The notes: a model not told the origin generated them from the sequence alone. A stretch of 64,000 nt of DNA from Serinus canaria (GCF_022539315.1 NC_066326.1:10556601-10620600); one strand, 5' to 3'; counted from the stretch's first letter, positions 26,891 to 40,929 are shown. Program-made: numbers and translations.

Positions 26891-27562
26891 CATTCCACGT
26901 TTGGGGTGGAAAGAAACAAATTTTGGGAAGGGGGGAAATAGCATCTCTGAAGTCCTCTGATGAAGAGGGGATGGAAAGAAGACTCATGAATCAGCTCCCT
27001 CTTTTCAGTTGCAGCCCAAATTTTCTCACCTTTCCTTGCCAAAATACCAGGAACAGCCACCACAGGGTACCCTGCCCTGTTCTCACATCAGGTGCAGTAG
27101 AAGGTGACTCCTCTGCTTGCTCCATGTCATCCACATAGACCCATGGTGAGTTTAAAAGTAGCATCACCAATCCAGAAAAGGGGGGTTGCTCTCCATAGCT
27201 CCCCTCAACCCTTGCCCTGGCTCTGCAAAGAGATTGAGTGCAGCTTTCAGTGCCTGTGGGACAGGATGGCTCCTACTCAGCCTTCAGAGTCTCTCCTGGC
27301 ATCAGCAGGCTCCACACAACATCTCCACTCCTCTCAGCAAGAATAGGCTTGACGGTGTTTTGACTCCTTTCTCAGAGACTCCCACATGGCACTTTACAAT
27401 ACAACTTTGCTCTTAAATACACATCCCGGGCTGCATCCCAGAGATGTGTGTCAGGCAAGAAGTGCTGTCACTCAGCCCCAGTCACAACACATCAGGGCTT
27501 GGGAGAAGTCTGAGTGATCAGGATGAGGGGGGAAGGAACACAGGAACGAGAAGAAAAGGCTG

Positions 27563-27568
<6 letters not shown>

Positions 27569-27599
<31 letters not shown>
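27569..27599. repeat. Poly-A run, 31 bases
   Basis: An uninterrupted A run on the plus strand. CR1 elements do not end in poly-A, and I see no processed gene copy just upstream, so it is called a simple repeat only. Confidence 0.95.
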
Positions 27600-27600
<1 letters not shown>

Positions 27601-28751
27601 CAGAGAAAGACAAATCAAGTGGGAGAATGGCAGAAACTATTCCATACAGCAAAGGATGTTTTTCATCTGCAATATAACAGCACTGTCAGGCACCGAAAAG
27701 GACAAAGATGTTCAGACACAGAGTCACAGGCAGGAGGGTGGAAGCAGCTCCTGGGAGGGCTCCTGGACTGAAGTCCAGTGCCTCCTGTCCATGTGGCTTC
27801 AGGCAGCAGGGACTGAAACACACTGCCACACCAGCAGCATGGCATTCAACGTAAAGTGGGCTGCAGGGACAAAGCTCCAGGATAAAATGTGTGCCTGGCT
27901 AAATGCCACTCCAGAGCTGGCTCTGATATCAGCACCCTCAGCCAAGAACGACCAAATGGCCATGGCACTGTGGCTGCCTCTCCTGTGCCATGGAGGAGTT
28001 CATGGAGCACAGGGAATGTTCACTGCAGGAATGGCCATATTCATCACTGAGGCTCAGACCCCCTTGCAGAAGCACTGTCTGCACTTCTGGCTTCATGGGC
28101 TGAGTTTAGCCAGCTCACAAAGCACTGTGTTGGATTTTTCTTTCATGAAAAGACAAAGGGAATGAAGTGGGTGGTGTACACTCTGACTTCATGAGGCATT
28201 TGCTAATCTCTGAGGAGGAATCTCATTAGAGAAATTGAAGAGGTCATTAGGGGTAGGGATGGGAAGCTCTAGAAATTACACATCACCTAGAAAAATGACC
28301 AGAAGAAATGGGAGTCTCTGTGCAAGCTGGCTCATGGGGAAAAGTGAGTCTGTCACTCTTGCTTCCTTACACTCACCATATTCAAAATCACTGATGTGGT
28401 GAACTGACCCTGACTGGATGTCAGGTGCCCACCAAAGCTGCTCTACCACTCCCCTTCTCAGCTGGAGAGGGGAAAGAAAATATAATGAAGACTCAAGGGT
28501 CAAGATAAGGACAGGGAGATATCACTCACAACTCCTGTCATGGGCAAAATAGACTCATCTTCGGGAAATTAATTTAATTTAATCATTTAAACCTTGAGTT
28601 TCTGTGCTCAATCACTCACTCTCACCTTGAAAGAGAGTTTGTGAGTCAGACCAGTAGGCCCTATGGCTAAGGAGCCAGCACTTTTGCAAGTCACTTTTTT
28701 GATCCAACAAAGAAAGAAATGGCTATAGAACAGAGGATATGGAGAGCCTTG

Positions 28752-29361
28752 TGTTGGGGAAGATGAAACAGGAAAGCCTTATAAATATAATTGCCTGGCA
28801 AAAGATTTTGAGAATATGGAAACTATAAATGAGATTGAAATGAAAGCAAGCTCTGAGACACCTTAGTTATTGAACAATTGGAAAACAATGGTGTGGCTGG
28901 CTGAAGGTAATCCCCTTTTGATGAAACAATACCCTCTGCTTGCAGACAGGTCCAAGGGTCAGAGCACACCCTGCTAGCTTGGCAGAAGGGGTCCAAAGAG
29001 TAGTTTTTAGGGTTTAAAATGTAACACAGTATGGTAATGTAATGATTCTTAAAGGCTGTATGTAAATGATATAGGATTTGAATCTTGGACTAGATTGGTT
29101 AGTGAAAATCAGAATATTCAACACAGAAGATTTATGTATTGTAATGGGAACCTCGCTCTCTCATCCTCTTCACCACGTTCTTGCCTTCTCTCACTTTTCC
29201 ACTCTCTTTACTTCTCTCAGGCCTGCTCTGAGCTGTGGCTGGCAGCTCCCAGCAGGGCCCTGCACCCAGGCCCTTTGCAATAAACCCCAAGTTCCACAAC
29301 CTGGCTTCAGAAATCTCTCGTCTCCATCCATCCTGACCATCCTACCCCCAGTACTCCTACA
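28752..29361 (+). mobile_element. Solo endogenous retrovirus LTR (ERVK-like, passerine type)
   Basis: A 610-bp element starting TG and ending CA, flanked by the 6-bp direct repeat GCCTTG at 28746-28751 and 29362-29367. A 6-bp target duplication is typical of ERVK-class integrases. It has AATAAA at 29279-29284 followed by a short R/U5-like end. I recognise the sequence from memory as a very common songbird LTR family. No second LTR or internal region is seen, so it is a solo LTR left by recombination. Intact ends and duplication suggest a fairly recent insertion. Confidence 0.9.
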
Positions 29362-30944
29362 GCCTTGCCTTCCACTGACTCGTCTGAATCATGATTAGAA
29401 AGTGCTGCAAAACATCTCAGCAAACCCGAGAGGAAGCCAGCCTGCCCTCAGCCTGTAGGGAGATCAGTCCAACAGCACAGGCCTGCGAGCCCCAGCCTGG
29501 CCGTGGCTGGGTTAATGTGACAATCCATTTCTGACAGCGTGTCAATACAAAGCAATTTGGGAGTGCATGACAAATGGACCCGAGGTAAGAGGCAATTTCT
29601 GCGCTCTGCTGGGCACACGGAACAGGGACCAGCGAGGCCACAGTCCCAGAGCACACCCAGCTCAGCCTGCTGTGCTGGCACCTCTGCAGCCCTCAGCAGA
29701 GAGAAGGATGGCACAGGGCAGCAGCAGGACACCTGCTGAGGGACACTGCCTTCAGACGGCGACAAGAGCTGCAGGTAGCATCCCATAAAGGTTTTGTTAA
29801 CTGGGGAGTGTTTGAGTATGGGAAGTAACAAACTGGCTGAAACAGAGTAGATAGACTTAAACATACAGATAATTATAAGGCAGAACCACAACCTCCATGC
29901 CACCCTGTGGGCAGGGAACCAGTGGCTGAACCTTGCCAAGCTGGAGAGGGGGAAGCAGGTGGTGCAGACAACCCAAAAACCTGATTCCAAAAAGTAATTT
30001 CTTCTTTTAAGCCAGACTCAAAGCATGCCTGGATAGGAACCCAAGCACTAACACCATGCTGCTGCCCTTCTACCATATACTCAAGGAGCACATTTCACAC
30101 TGGTGCATCTGCCCATGCAGGGACTAAGAGAGGCCATGGGAATTATCAGGGAGGTGCAGAGGGTGCTGTGGGACAGGAATTTGAAGGCATTGGCATCTCT
30201 AAAGGCTGACCTGCCCTCCTTCCCTCTCTGTCACAGCACAGCTTGCAGGGAGGACACTCATGTGCCTCTTGCCCACGTGGTAGCCACCAGCAGCCATCTC
30301 AGAGTGCTGCCTCCATGCCATGAAAGCACATTGGCACAAACACCAGGGCTGGCTTGGAAAAGCAGAGGGTGAGCCCAATCCAAGCAAATCTGTTTGCAAA
30401 TGCAGAGTGCAGCAGCAATGTGCTGGCAATGCTTATCCAGCATGATGGGCTGAGGGACACTCCCACCACACTAAAAGCATCTCAGTCTGTCATTATTAAA
30501 GCAGAAAACACAACAGATGCAGCCTGTGCCTCCAAGTCCCAGGTTTTGCTCCCTTAAAACCCAGGATGTTGCACTCTGAAGAGATGATTCAGGTCACTCA
30601 CTCACCTAGAGAGGCCAGAAGTGCTGCCTCCTCTGAAAGAGTCAGGAGAAATCACACTTGCTGCCTATTTTTTGGATGGAACAACTTTAAACCAGGCTGA
30701 GCTTCCCACCCATGCCACACACAAACTCTGGAGGGTGCCAAGAATGGTAATGCAGAAGTCAAAAAAAGGAAGAATGGATAGAGAGAGGAAATATAACATT
30801 GTTGTAACTCTGCCAGAACAACATGCTGGTTTAAACCTATCCTTGGACATATTTTTATCTGGGGTATCATGGGATACAACCAGGGAGGCAGGGTTTGAGG
30901 TTGGATCTTTTTTGTGTGGTTGCATTAAGACTAAGATTCCCACT

Positions 30945-31145
30945 TTATTCTGATTTAATAAGCTAGTTAAAGCGTGTTAACAAAATTAAAAGCCATTATT
31001 AAAGGCAGATGTACTGGTGTACAAATAGCTAAGCATCAGCTCTGACTTTAGATGATCCACAGCTTCAGTGTATGCTTCTAATAACCAGCTGTCACTTACC
31101 AGAGATGTGGTAACTCTTATTAAATCCTAAATGGGCATATGGATG
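30945..31145. promoter_or_regulatory. AT-rich candidate regulatory element
   Basis: It contains TTTAATAAGC, AGCGTGTTAAC, GCCATTATTAAAG and CTTATTAAATCC. Composition differs sharply from the flanks. Inference only. Confidence 0.28.
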
Positions 31146-33330
31146 TTACATTTAAAGTAGTATTTTCCCCTCCTCACTTCTATCTTTTCCCACAGGCAAC
31201 TGAGCCAACTCACAAATTTCCTGCACCATTTTTTCCCTTCGTTAATGGGATGCATGTTGAGATCAGAAGGGCCAAATGATGACCTGTCTTTTTGTTTTTT
31301 ACATCCATTTGGAAAATCCATATGACACTCTGTGTGTCAAAAGAGTCCTAACACATCCCAGATGCCTCAGCACTAATTGCACTTTTTCTGCTTGAAACCA
31401 CCAAGGCCCCCTGAGAAGCCATTCAACCACAAGCCCAGTTTGTCCAGCACTGCCATTTTCCTGAACAGCTTTGCAGTAACAGGCTGGTGTGCCCAGCTCT
31501 TGGAGGAGCCACCACCACCAGCCCAGCACAAACACCTCCTTCAACACAAACTGCATGTTCAGGGAATCTGGAAACTGGGGCACTGTTGGGCTTGTGAGAA
31601 GCAAAATCTGTTTCTAGGGTGGGAGTATGGGAGAAGGGTTAAGAGAGAAAAGCAATCTCACTTGCAAGGTTCCAATAGGACTACAGCAGAACTGCCAACA
31701 AATTGACAGGGCTTGAAATCAGGACAACGCTTCTACCATCCACTTGTTTTTTACATCTTTTGGTTTTTAACTGAGGTAAATGCAATCAAGAGTGCAGGAG
31801 TCAGTGCCTTCCAGCACTGTGGTCTCTACAGGATGCCATCCTCTGCCCAGGTGTCAGACACATGCCCCAGGCAGGAGGTGATGCCAGAGGGCTCCACCAC
31901 ACTGGAAAGCTTTGCCTTGGTCCTTATGGCAGGAGAAAGATCTGGCACTCTCCTTTGACTCTATTTTTTCTGACACCAGCAGAGGAAGACAAGGCTTTGG
32001 ACACACCACAAAAGACCATCTATGAATATGTTTCTGTAACAGAAACAGACTTTCCTTGCCCCCACAGACTGCCTGCCCCTGGCAATGGTCACTGCTGCCC
32101 TGGGAAGCAGAGGAGAGCATCAGGGCACTCTCTCTCCTCTAGGTGCTGCTCTCAGCCATAAACACAGGATATTTGTGGTCTAAACCTTTCCATCCTTATA
32201 TCTGAATGTCCTGTACATTGTGCTATCAATCATACAGAGAAATATTAAACTGCTGGAGAGCCGATGATATCATTTGCTATGTTCATTCCCCTGAGGATCA
32301 AGTGTCTCAGCCAGAGCAGGAGCAGAGTCCAAATGTGGAGCCTCCTCTATCCCTGATCTCATTACGGCCCTGCTGCTTCCACAAACCCCTTTTCCCTTCA
32401 GGTCTCTCTTCCCACAACATTGACCACAGCTCATAAATTAATAAGTGCATGCATTTTTTAAAATCAGGTTTGTGGTGAGCAGATGTTGAAGATGAAGTGG
32501 AGGGGAGAAGGGGGAAGAAAACAAAAACCAACAGACACAAACAATTCAAACACTGTGAAATGTTTAACAACATGTAAGTCCTTCAAAGCCACAAGCCCCT
32601 TGGTCCCTATCCCTGGCTGGATTCACTAATAGATTTGCTGTAGTGCCAGTGTGGAAGGCAGGGCTGCACAAGGACCCAGAACCCTGTTTTGCCTCCAATT
32701 ATGCACCAAGCTAAAACTCAGGGAAAAAAATAAAAACAACCAACCTAATCCACAGTCATTCTTTAATCCTGTGCAGCTTATTAAAAGCAAGAAGACAAGA
32801 TAATCCACCCAGACTGGTAAATTGGAGGCTGCTCATTCCCTCTCCAGTAGAAATCAGCTCATTTTTTTTTTCCTGAGGATCCCAAGAGGCTCCAGTCCAG
32901 AAGATACTGACAATATGTTACAAAAAGGAAAAAAAAAAATTGAAGAGGGAGGTAATTATGGAAAAGGTTCAGAGGAAAACATTTCTGTAGTGCTGCTAGG
33001 GCTGAGCAGGAGCTGTCCATGCAGCAGGAGCTGCTGGCTCCTTATTCCTGGTCATCAGAGCATCCCACAGGAAAGGCAGAGCTGTGACCAGAGCTGTTCA
33101 AGGGATGGGCAGCTCCAGGGATTGGACACCAACAGCCTGAGCTACAAGAAAGGCTGAAGGAAACAAAAGAGACTGCCTCCCCTGCTATGCAGCCAAAGAG
33201 GTTGAGGCTGGCCAGATCACAGAGATGGAAAGACTAAGGGGAGACCTTGATATAGGGCCCTCACTCTGCACTTACATTGTCATCCCTCTCTCTGCCAGGT
33301 TTCCTTAGACAAAGGATGGGGACAGCTCAA

Positions 33331-33350
33331 TGGGACACAGTGGGACACAG
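33331..33350. repeat. 10-bp tandem duplication
   Basis: TGGGACACAG occurs twice in direct tandem. Confidence 0.9.
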
Positions 33351-33519
33351 CAACTCTGTAGGGCTTGACCCCAGTGCTGGAGAGGTGGCAAAAGCCAGGA
33401 GGAGCAACAAACCCAGTGGAGCAAAAGTACCAATGTGGCTGTTTCCCTCAGAAAGGGGGGAAAGAGGAGGTGTAAAGTCAGCAAAGCCTTCACAAATGTG
33501 ATGGATGAAGACATATGAC

Positions 33520-35650
33520 AGGATGGAAGAAGATCGTTTTGGGCCACCACCACTTAGGTAAAAAAATAGAAGTACCTCCATTAGAAGAGTGCTGAAAGTT
33601 TGAATGGACACTGAGATTTCTGTTAACATTCTTAATAAAAAGAGAGAAACTATGAAAAATGTTCCTTCTAGGAGACTAACTAGAAAAATCAACCTAAAAA
33701 TGCAACAGTAAAAGCTTGCACATCCTAGCTGCATCAGTTAAAGACTTGAACACCAACTGTAGATGCATCACCAAGACATGAATGTGATTTAGACTCAATA
33801 TTGGTGAATGATAAAAACAGAGTGGAAGAGATGGAACTGGAAAATAGCCTTGGACAGACTGATTTATTTAAAACTCATGCCTTATTTTGACTTATTCTAA
33901 ACAGAACAGACAGAAAAGAGCAGAGTGCTGCCTAAAGGTTCCTGCTTTCAAAAGGGCAAACCTAGCCTTGCCTATAAAAGGTAGGCTCAAATGTCTTTGA
34001 AGCAAAGGCAAAATTCCCTGGGGGCTTCACCCCAAACCCAGAAAAATAGCAAAGGAGTAAATCCTGGGTGGCTCCTAACTTGCTGGAATGAGTAGAGCAA
34101 TGCAGGTAAAAGGAATAAGAAGAAAGCAAAAAAAGTGAAATGATTCATCAGCAAAGAGCAAAATTTTAGGGGCTGAAAATAGAAGAGATGGAGTGGGAAA
34201 TGCCAAATGTCAAAGGAGTTAGACCTGAGGAAGGATATTAAATAGTGAAAGGTTCTCTGGTCATACAAACACAAAGGTAATAAAGACAGAACAAGCAGTG
34301 CTGTGATTCAGTCTGTGGGAAGAGAGTTCACAGGAAATCCAGGTGAGGTCCCAAGACTAAGTGAATTCTCAGTATGTCTGGACAGTGACAATAATTACAA
34401 GCATATGAACTTCGCTGAGTGACTGATACAGAAAATGTACTTACCACAGCTGAGAGAGAAGTGAATATCTAAGATCTTCCTGTGATCAAGCCACAAGGCC
34501 AGGTGTCTCACAACCCAAATTCCTGGAGGAACTATTCCATGAAACAGACAGATTGGGAGCAAGGGCTTCAATAAATTCACCAGTAAGGAGGTGAGGAACA
34601 CAAAATGAAATACCTGTAAGTAAAAAGGATGAAAAAGCAAATCTGAGCTTTGTCACCCATGGCCACATGCAAGGGAGGGAGCAAAAACTGGGCAGGGCAA
34701 AAATGTGGGGGATGCCAGGCTATCCCATTTGGGTTTTTATTTTTATCCCACTTTTTTGTGTTGCTAACTGACCTTCTAGATAAAGGAAAACACACATTTT
34801 AGAGAATCATTTAATGCAGGGCCATGATGGGAAGGGATTTGCTGTGATAAAGAGGAAGAGGCTTATCACAGGCAGAGCAGGATTTGATGGAGGCATAGCT
34901 GTGGACAAGGAGGGAAGAGTACAGTTTGCATGGAGTTTGACAGTGCAGTTCCCTGAAGAGTGGTCTCAGGACTTGCCCTGGTCAACAATTTCCCTAATGA
35001 GTCCTTCTTAATTAAACTAGCCTGTGAAAAGCAGGAGAAACCAGGGAAGACAATATGGATATCACACTGGAAGCTTGAGCATAGCTCAATCCCTGAAGCA
35101 AACCATGTAGGTTTCAGGAATTTCTGCTGAAAATGGGGAATTCATAAGTTGAAAATGACTGAAGAGAAAAAGACTTTGATTGAAAGAGTCAGTTGCAGGC
35201 TGATTAGTGAGATAAAGCCACCAAGGAAGTAAATTTGATCCTAACATGTATGCAGGGGAGGATTTCCAGCAGAAGAGGGCATCTCCCAATTCACAAATTA
35301 AACTGGTCAGCCACACTCAACAGCAGCAATAGTCTCAAAGAAAGGCTGTCAGGATAACCAGTGGATGGAAAAATGGCCCAAGAAGACTGGGAACATGAAT
35401 TTTTTATTTATCAGGCTGAAGGAGATATGATTTCTGTCTCCATTCCAACTGTAGTCAGTAAACACGGGAAAAAGCAGTGGTGGTAGAAGGATGACATGAG
35501 TACTAAAAATATGTCAGCTAGAAACATGTCTAAGCTCAAAATTATGCCTCACCAGAGTAGGAGGCAGCTGGGGCAAACAATGAAAAAACAAGGAGGAAGT
35601 ATTTTTAAGATGGCTCCTGCTAGGAGTATGAAAGGGATTTTATGAGGTGG
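33520..35650. other. A-rich, purine-skewed unclassified stretch
   Basis: The plus strand is noticeably A- and G-rich over about 2 kb, unlike its neighbours. No open frame or known element is evident. Parts near 35400-35560 loosely resemble the 3' half of ancient CR1, but not enough to call. It may be an eroded transposable element or transcribed-strand skew. Confidence 0.4.
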
Positions 35651-38600
35651 TTCCCAGCTGGGAATTTAGCCAAGGTACTGGGGTTAGCACACCCACTACT
35701 CTGAAAAGTACCAAGGGATTTTCAGCAACCCAAAATTGCCAAGACCTTGGTTTTAAATCTCCACTGCTGAAAAGCAACTATTTATTCAGCACAGTTCCAC
35801 TTGAGCAACTATGTGAAATGCTGCTCTAAGACTCTCAAAAGTCTCCCGGGGAGCAGGCAAAAAAAAAAATAGATATATTCTGTCTGGAGCTGATTCTGTT
35901 TCCACACTTCTGTCCCTCTCATCCTGTTTCACCACTAACAGGATTTGCATCAGAGCAGCCCAGCTCTCAGAGCCAGGCAGCTCCCAGCCCCTCTCCCTGA
36001 GCCTGTCACACTGTGGAGACATCACCTTTGGACACCTGAGCCCGAGAAGCAGGGTCCAGGGCAGCCAGGGGGGACATTGGGCACACAACAAACACCTCTG
36101 TGCCCCTCCTGGCAAGCACAGAATGAGTCCAGGCATTACAGGGTATTGTACAGTTTAGACATGTCCAAGCAATTCCAGCTAGGAGCAGATGCTTTCAGAG
36201 CCACTCAAGACTTTCTTAATAACACAGGCTTACCTGGGCTGAAAGAAAACTGAGCCATCTCCAGCCTAAGCCAAATGAGAAGATACCAGCAGCCCCCATG
36301 GTTCCCAGGCAGCAAAGAGCTCATTTTAACAGGCATCATGTCTTCATGCAGATAGGAACAGCCCCTGTTTGGGACATCCAGGTGTTCCAGTGCCTGCATA
36401 TAATTTTTTATTAGCTCAGTGCACTGTGTTTTCTTGCAACAACCACCAGACTGCAAAAAATGACTGTTCAGTCAGGGCTCCCTGTTTTGGGAGGAGTAAT
36501 TTTGGGTTTTAAAACCTTGTCCCTTCTTTCACTCCCTATTATTTGTGCTGAATGATAGAGGTGACAGACTCCACATCAAAGCCCAGACATGACCCAGGGA
36601 GCACTACAAGTCCTGCCCTGCCAGCAGTGACCAGCACGCACAGCCCAGTGTGGAAATGCCAAAGCACCACAAAAGAGCAAACCTGAGCAGACTAAATCCT
36701 CCTCCAGCTGCTTGTTGTTCATCCCTTGCTGCTCAGTTTGGCAGCAGGGCTGAGCCAAGAGGGAAGCCCAGATGCTGGGAATGGGGCAGCAGGCAGATGG
36801 GTGCTCAGCACTGGGCTCTTCTTCCCACAGGTGCCCCTGAGCAGAGAGGTGGATGGAAGAGAGAGGTGGATGGAAGCAGATGGAGTGGTTGACACACACA
36901 GGTTTAGCAGTGAAACCTCCCCCTCCTCTGAGCCTGTAGCTTGTCACAAGAATGGCAGGGCAGTCCCCAGCACTGTGACTACTAAGGTTGCCAACAAGAT
37001 GAGGTACAGTTGACACCTACCTGTCCTGCACCTTGTCCCAAGGAAGGGATAGGTAAGTATCAACTTTCACCTTCCTCAGCCTTGGGAGGCTGTCTGAAGC
37101 CTAAATCACAGAGAAGGGCCAAGCAAACTGCATGGGATGCTGGGAGAGATGTGCCCAGTGCTGACCTGTCCCTCCCCACAGCCAGCCCTGCCTTTGCACT
37201 TTACCACTGGTGAAACCAGGCTGCCACTGCCACACCACACACCCCACACACTGCCTGGCACCTGTCACCCCCTCAGAGAAGGGCCAGGATGGGCCCAGGC
37301 TGCCCAGTCCCCAGAGGTCCCTCTCTTGCTGCCCCCTGCTCAGGCATACTCCCCTCTTCTCCCCTTCCCCTGCCCTTCCCCGCTTGTTGCGCGAAGGGCG
37401 CGTTTGACCTCAATCTGTCTGCTCAGATTAGAGTCCAGAGCTGTTCCCCTCTGCTGAGCACAGAGCCCCAGCAGGGCTGGGAGGCCACATCTGCCACGCT
37501 GGGTTATTCCAGAGGGGCTCAGCCAGGGCTGCCACCGTCACAGGGCATGGGGACCCAGGGGTGAGAAGGGGCAGTGCTGGCTGCACCCTGCCACAGCCAC
37601 AGCTGCTGGCTGCTCTGGGGACAGGCACTACACCAGCAAGCTCAGCTCGCCCTGAGAGGCGGAGGAGAAGCAGAAAGGGTTAAGTGGTGAAGGAGAAGTG
37701 GGGAATTATTGTTATCATGGAGTGGAGATGGTTGCATAAGCCGAGCTCCAGCTGTAGGGATATGGATCCTTTGGATTTGCATCTCAGAGTACTCCAGACA
37801 TGCTCACAAATAAAAGTAAATAAAGGTGAGTATAGAAAATGCATCAGGTCACAGTCTTTGGCCCAAGGCAAGTGACTCAGCAGGGCTCAAAACAGCTGCA
37901 CTCTACAACCTGTTCCCAAAAGCAGAGTGACCTCACTCAAACTCCTCTCTGGGAGGCATTGCTGCCCACGACATCCCAAAAAAGTGCCTGGTCAGGAGAC
38001 AGGCTCCCACAGGAAGCCCATTTAACTTCACAGCATCCTGTCCCATGTCACAAGCACCTTCTGCTCTGGCTATGTCCAGCACCACACCAAAGATGTATCC
38101 ATAGGAAGGACTGGAGAGAGGCAGCAAAGTGCAGGAAGGACCAGAGGGAGGAAGGAAGGTGCCTTCCACAACCAAAAGGACAGAGACATTAGCACAAGAA
38201 GCTGACTGGTCAGTCTGGGAAGAAGCAGGAGGGTGACAGCTACTGTAACAGTCCTCATGTGCACACAGCCCAGTAAACTGGTCAGGAGGGAAGAGCAGCA
38301 AGCCCTGGAGGCTTCCGCTGTGTTTGTTGAGGATGACAGGCCAAGACTGACAGCTCTATGTGCTGTCATCATCTATTGTGCTGCGTTCCCTGAAGTATAG
38401 CAGGGCCAGGACAGTGCCCAGAGCCCTAGCAAGGGCTCTTCCAGACAGCCTGGCACAGCCAAGAACTGTCCCCAGCTGCACACACCTCTCCACATCAAGC
38501 CTCTCCCCTCTCTTTCTCTTAGGAACACCAGCAGAAATATTTCCCCCTGTTCAGAGGACAGGTCTGTGGCAGCTCCCAACCCATCACAGCCATTTCTGAC

Positions 38601-40929
38601 TGCATCAAAACCATTCCTTCAGAAGGGACCATTATGTCCAGTGCCAGGGTGGTCAATGCCCTGGGGACACTTCACTGCAGAGTGGAGGTTGCAGCCCATT
38701 GTACTGCACCAGTGTCCTGCACCACAGCAGCTGGTTAACACAGTGCTGGGACTGAACAGCAGCCTCACACCCCTGATCAAGGCCAGAACTGCTGGCAGTG
38801 GGGTTCATTCCACTTACTCTGCAGAGTAGGCTCTGCTGAGAAATGTAGATTTAGCTTGTGAAATGTCTCAAGACCTCAGGTACTTCCAGCCCAGTCCTCC
38901 CCAAAGAGCAGAAGAAGTATCAGTGCTGAAGGAGAAGATCTGCTAAGTCTTAGTTGTTTTGTCCATGCCCAGAACTTCCAAGACTTTGTCCCATCCAGTG
39001 ACAAGGACATATCACAAATACACAAGCTGTGGCTAAGATGCACATATCTCACAGAGGGAGCCTTTCAGCATTCCTCCTTCATTTTATCCTGCTCTGTCAT
39101 TGCCCAATTTGGAGTCACTGGCCATCAGACATGTTGCTGATAGCACCTAGGTGAAAATCCAAAGGAAATCCCAGTTGAAGAAATGATGGGTCCAAAAGAG
39201 CTAGGACAATCCACACTCCACCCATTCTCTGCTCACCTCCAAGGGGAGAAGCCACCAAATGCTCTGGAGTCACAGCTCTACCAGCAGTAGCTGCCACCCT
39301 GGGAGTGCACAGCTCTGCTGCTGCCTGGCCTGTCTGCTCTGTCCCTGCAGCCACTGAAGCTCAGCCAGCAGTTGGGATGCATGGTGACACGATGGTGACA
39401 TGACAGAGGCCTGGCTGCAGCTTCCTGCTGGAGGCCAGCCTGGCTGCTGTGTCCTGGGGCATCAGCAGCGAGCAGACTGGCACGTCCCTGCAGCTGCCCT
39501 GACAGCTGGCCTGGCTGTGCTTTCCTTCCTCTGCTCCCTTGACCCTGCCTAGCCCACAACCCATGAGCCAAAAGGTTCCCCTTATTTCAGCCCAGTGACA
39601 CAGAAATACAGCCGTCAGGATGGGGGGAAGGAGTCAGATGCCAGCGTGGAGAAATCCTCCAAGTCAGACACACAAACAAACCCAAATCACCACTTCTCAT
39701 GGATGTCACAATAAGTAGCACAAACTGTAGCTGCAGGAAAAAAATCCAATAGACACCAATTAAATGCATGACTTGACTGCCTCTGCCATGGCAGCCAGTG
39801 GTGGCTTGCTGGTGGCAGCAAAGTATCACTGGTCACTGCTGACACTGCTGAGCTGCTGCCTCTCCCAAGGGATGCCAAGGACAGTCAGTCTCACCGGCGT
39901 GACACATCCCTGTGTACCAGCTGGCTTATTGCCAACTAAACCATAAAGTCACTTATGTCCTGCCTTAAAAACAGGGGACTGTCACTCTGCCATGACCCCA
40001 AATCTCCCTGGAGTATTAGCAATGGATGAACCCAATGGTAAGAAAAATAATCTCATTTAGATTGTCCAGAATCTGGGGTAAAACATATGAGGGCATGCCT
40101 GCTGTTACTCAGCAGGATGCTACAGACAGGGCCAGCCCAGCAAAGGTCCTGCCACACTCCTTGACTTGACAGAGAAGGGGATCACCCCATGACAGAGCTA
40201 TCTGGAGCAGCTGCCGGGTAGCAATGTGGGATAGCCAAGAGAAAACCCACAGCTCATCCATGAGCCACAGCTTTTCCCTGCCTACCCACAGTGATGCTGC
40301 CACCTGCTTTAGACATCCCAAAGACAACTCTGGTGTGATAGCCACAGCAGCACAATGCTGTGCCAGGCAGCCTGGCCACAGCATTCCCAGCCACAGGCAC
40401 TTCCAAAAACCAGCCCTCCTGGTGCTGGCAACCAGGCATCGGGTATCACACTGCAGCTACCCTGGGCATCTGCATCACTCTGCAACTGGTGCTCTCCTTA
40501 GGGGGCCCTGGGCCCCATGGCACTGGTGTCTGCTCCCCTGCAACCTCTGTTTGCCCTCTACACTGCACCCCTGGACAGGAGCATTCAGTAAATCAGAGCC
40601 ACGTCTGCAAGAAACACACATCCCTCCTTTATTTAATCTGCAGCCACTAGAGGGTAATCCAGTCCTCCAAGTTAGATCAGCTCTTGCTTTGATACATTGG
40701 GCAGCAGGTAAGTGCCTGAACCCCAGCAACTAATTACAGGTGCCTCTCAACAGCTCCTGCCTCAGTTAGCACCCGTGCATCCATGGCTAGTCAGAGAGGC
40801 CTTCTGGCTACCCCTGAGCCCCACAGTCTGGAGAAGGCACCCTGAAACAGTGCCACACCCTCAGGTGCAGTTGAGGCTGTTTATTCCAGCTGGCTGCTGC
40901 CCCTCCTCCAAGCTGATTAAGAAGAGTAC
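35651..40929. other. Intergenic DNA, GC-richer, no gene recognised
   Basis: Many short frames reflect higher GC, not genes. A small CpG knot lies at 37380-37402 (TTGCGCGAAGGGCGCG). No promoter, exon chain or repeat family is recognised. Confidence 0.7.
36843..36876. repeat. 17-bp tandem duplication
   Basis: AGAGAGGTGGATGGAAG occurs twice in direct tandem (36843-36859, 36860-36876). Confidence 0.95.

Larger units (their letters stand above)
29368..33480. other. Intergenic DNA, no gene recognised
   Basis: It follows the solo LTR. Apart from the AT-rich island near 31.0 kb and the small tandem repeat at 33331, nothing is recognisable. A faint CR1-like phrase near 33225-33250 is too short to annotate. 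Confidence 0.7.

Noticed and set aside
27514..27771. Poly-A run read as the tail of a processed retrocopy
   Set aside because: No recognisable gene copy lies upstream and no target duplication is visible.
35400..35600. Possible ancient CR1 remnant
   Set aside because: Only scattered phrase-level similarity to remembered CR1 text; too weak to annotate as an element.
37800..37840. AATAAA followed by a good donor-like GTGAGTATAG
   Set aside because: No matching exon chain or acceptor could be tied to it.
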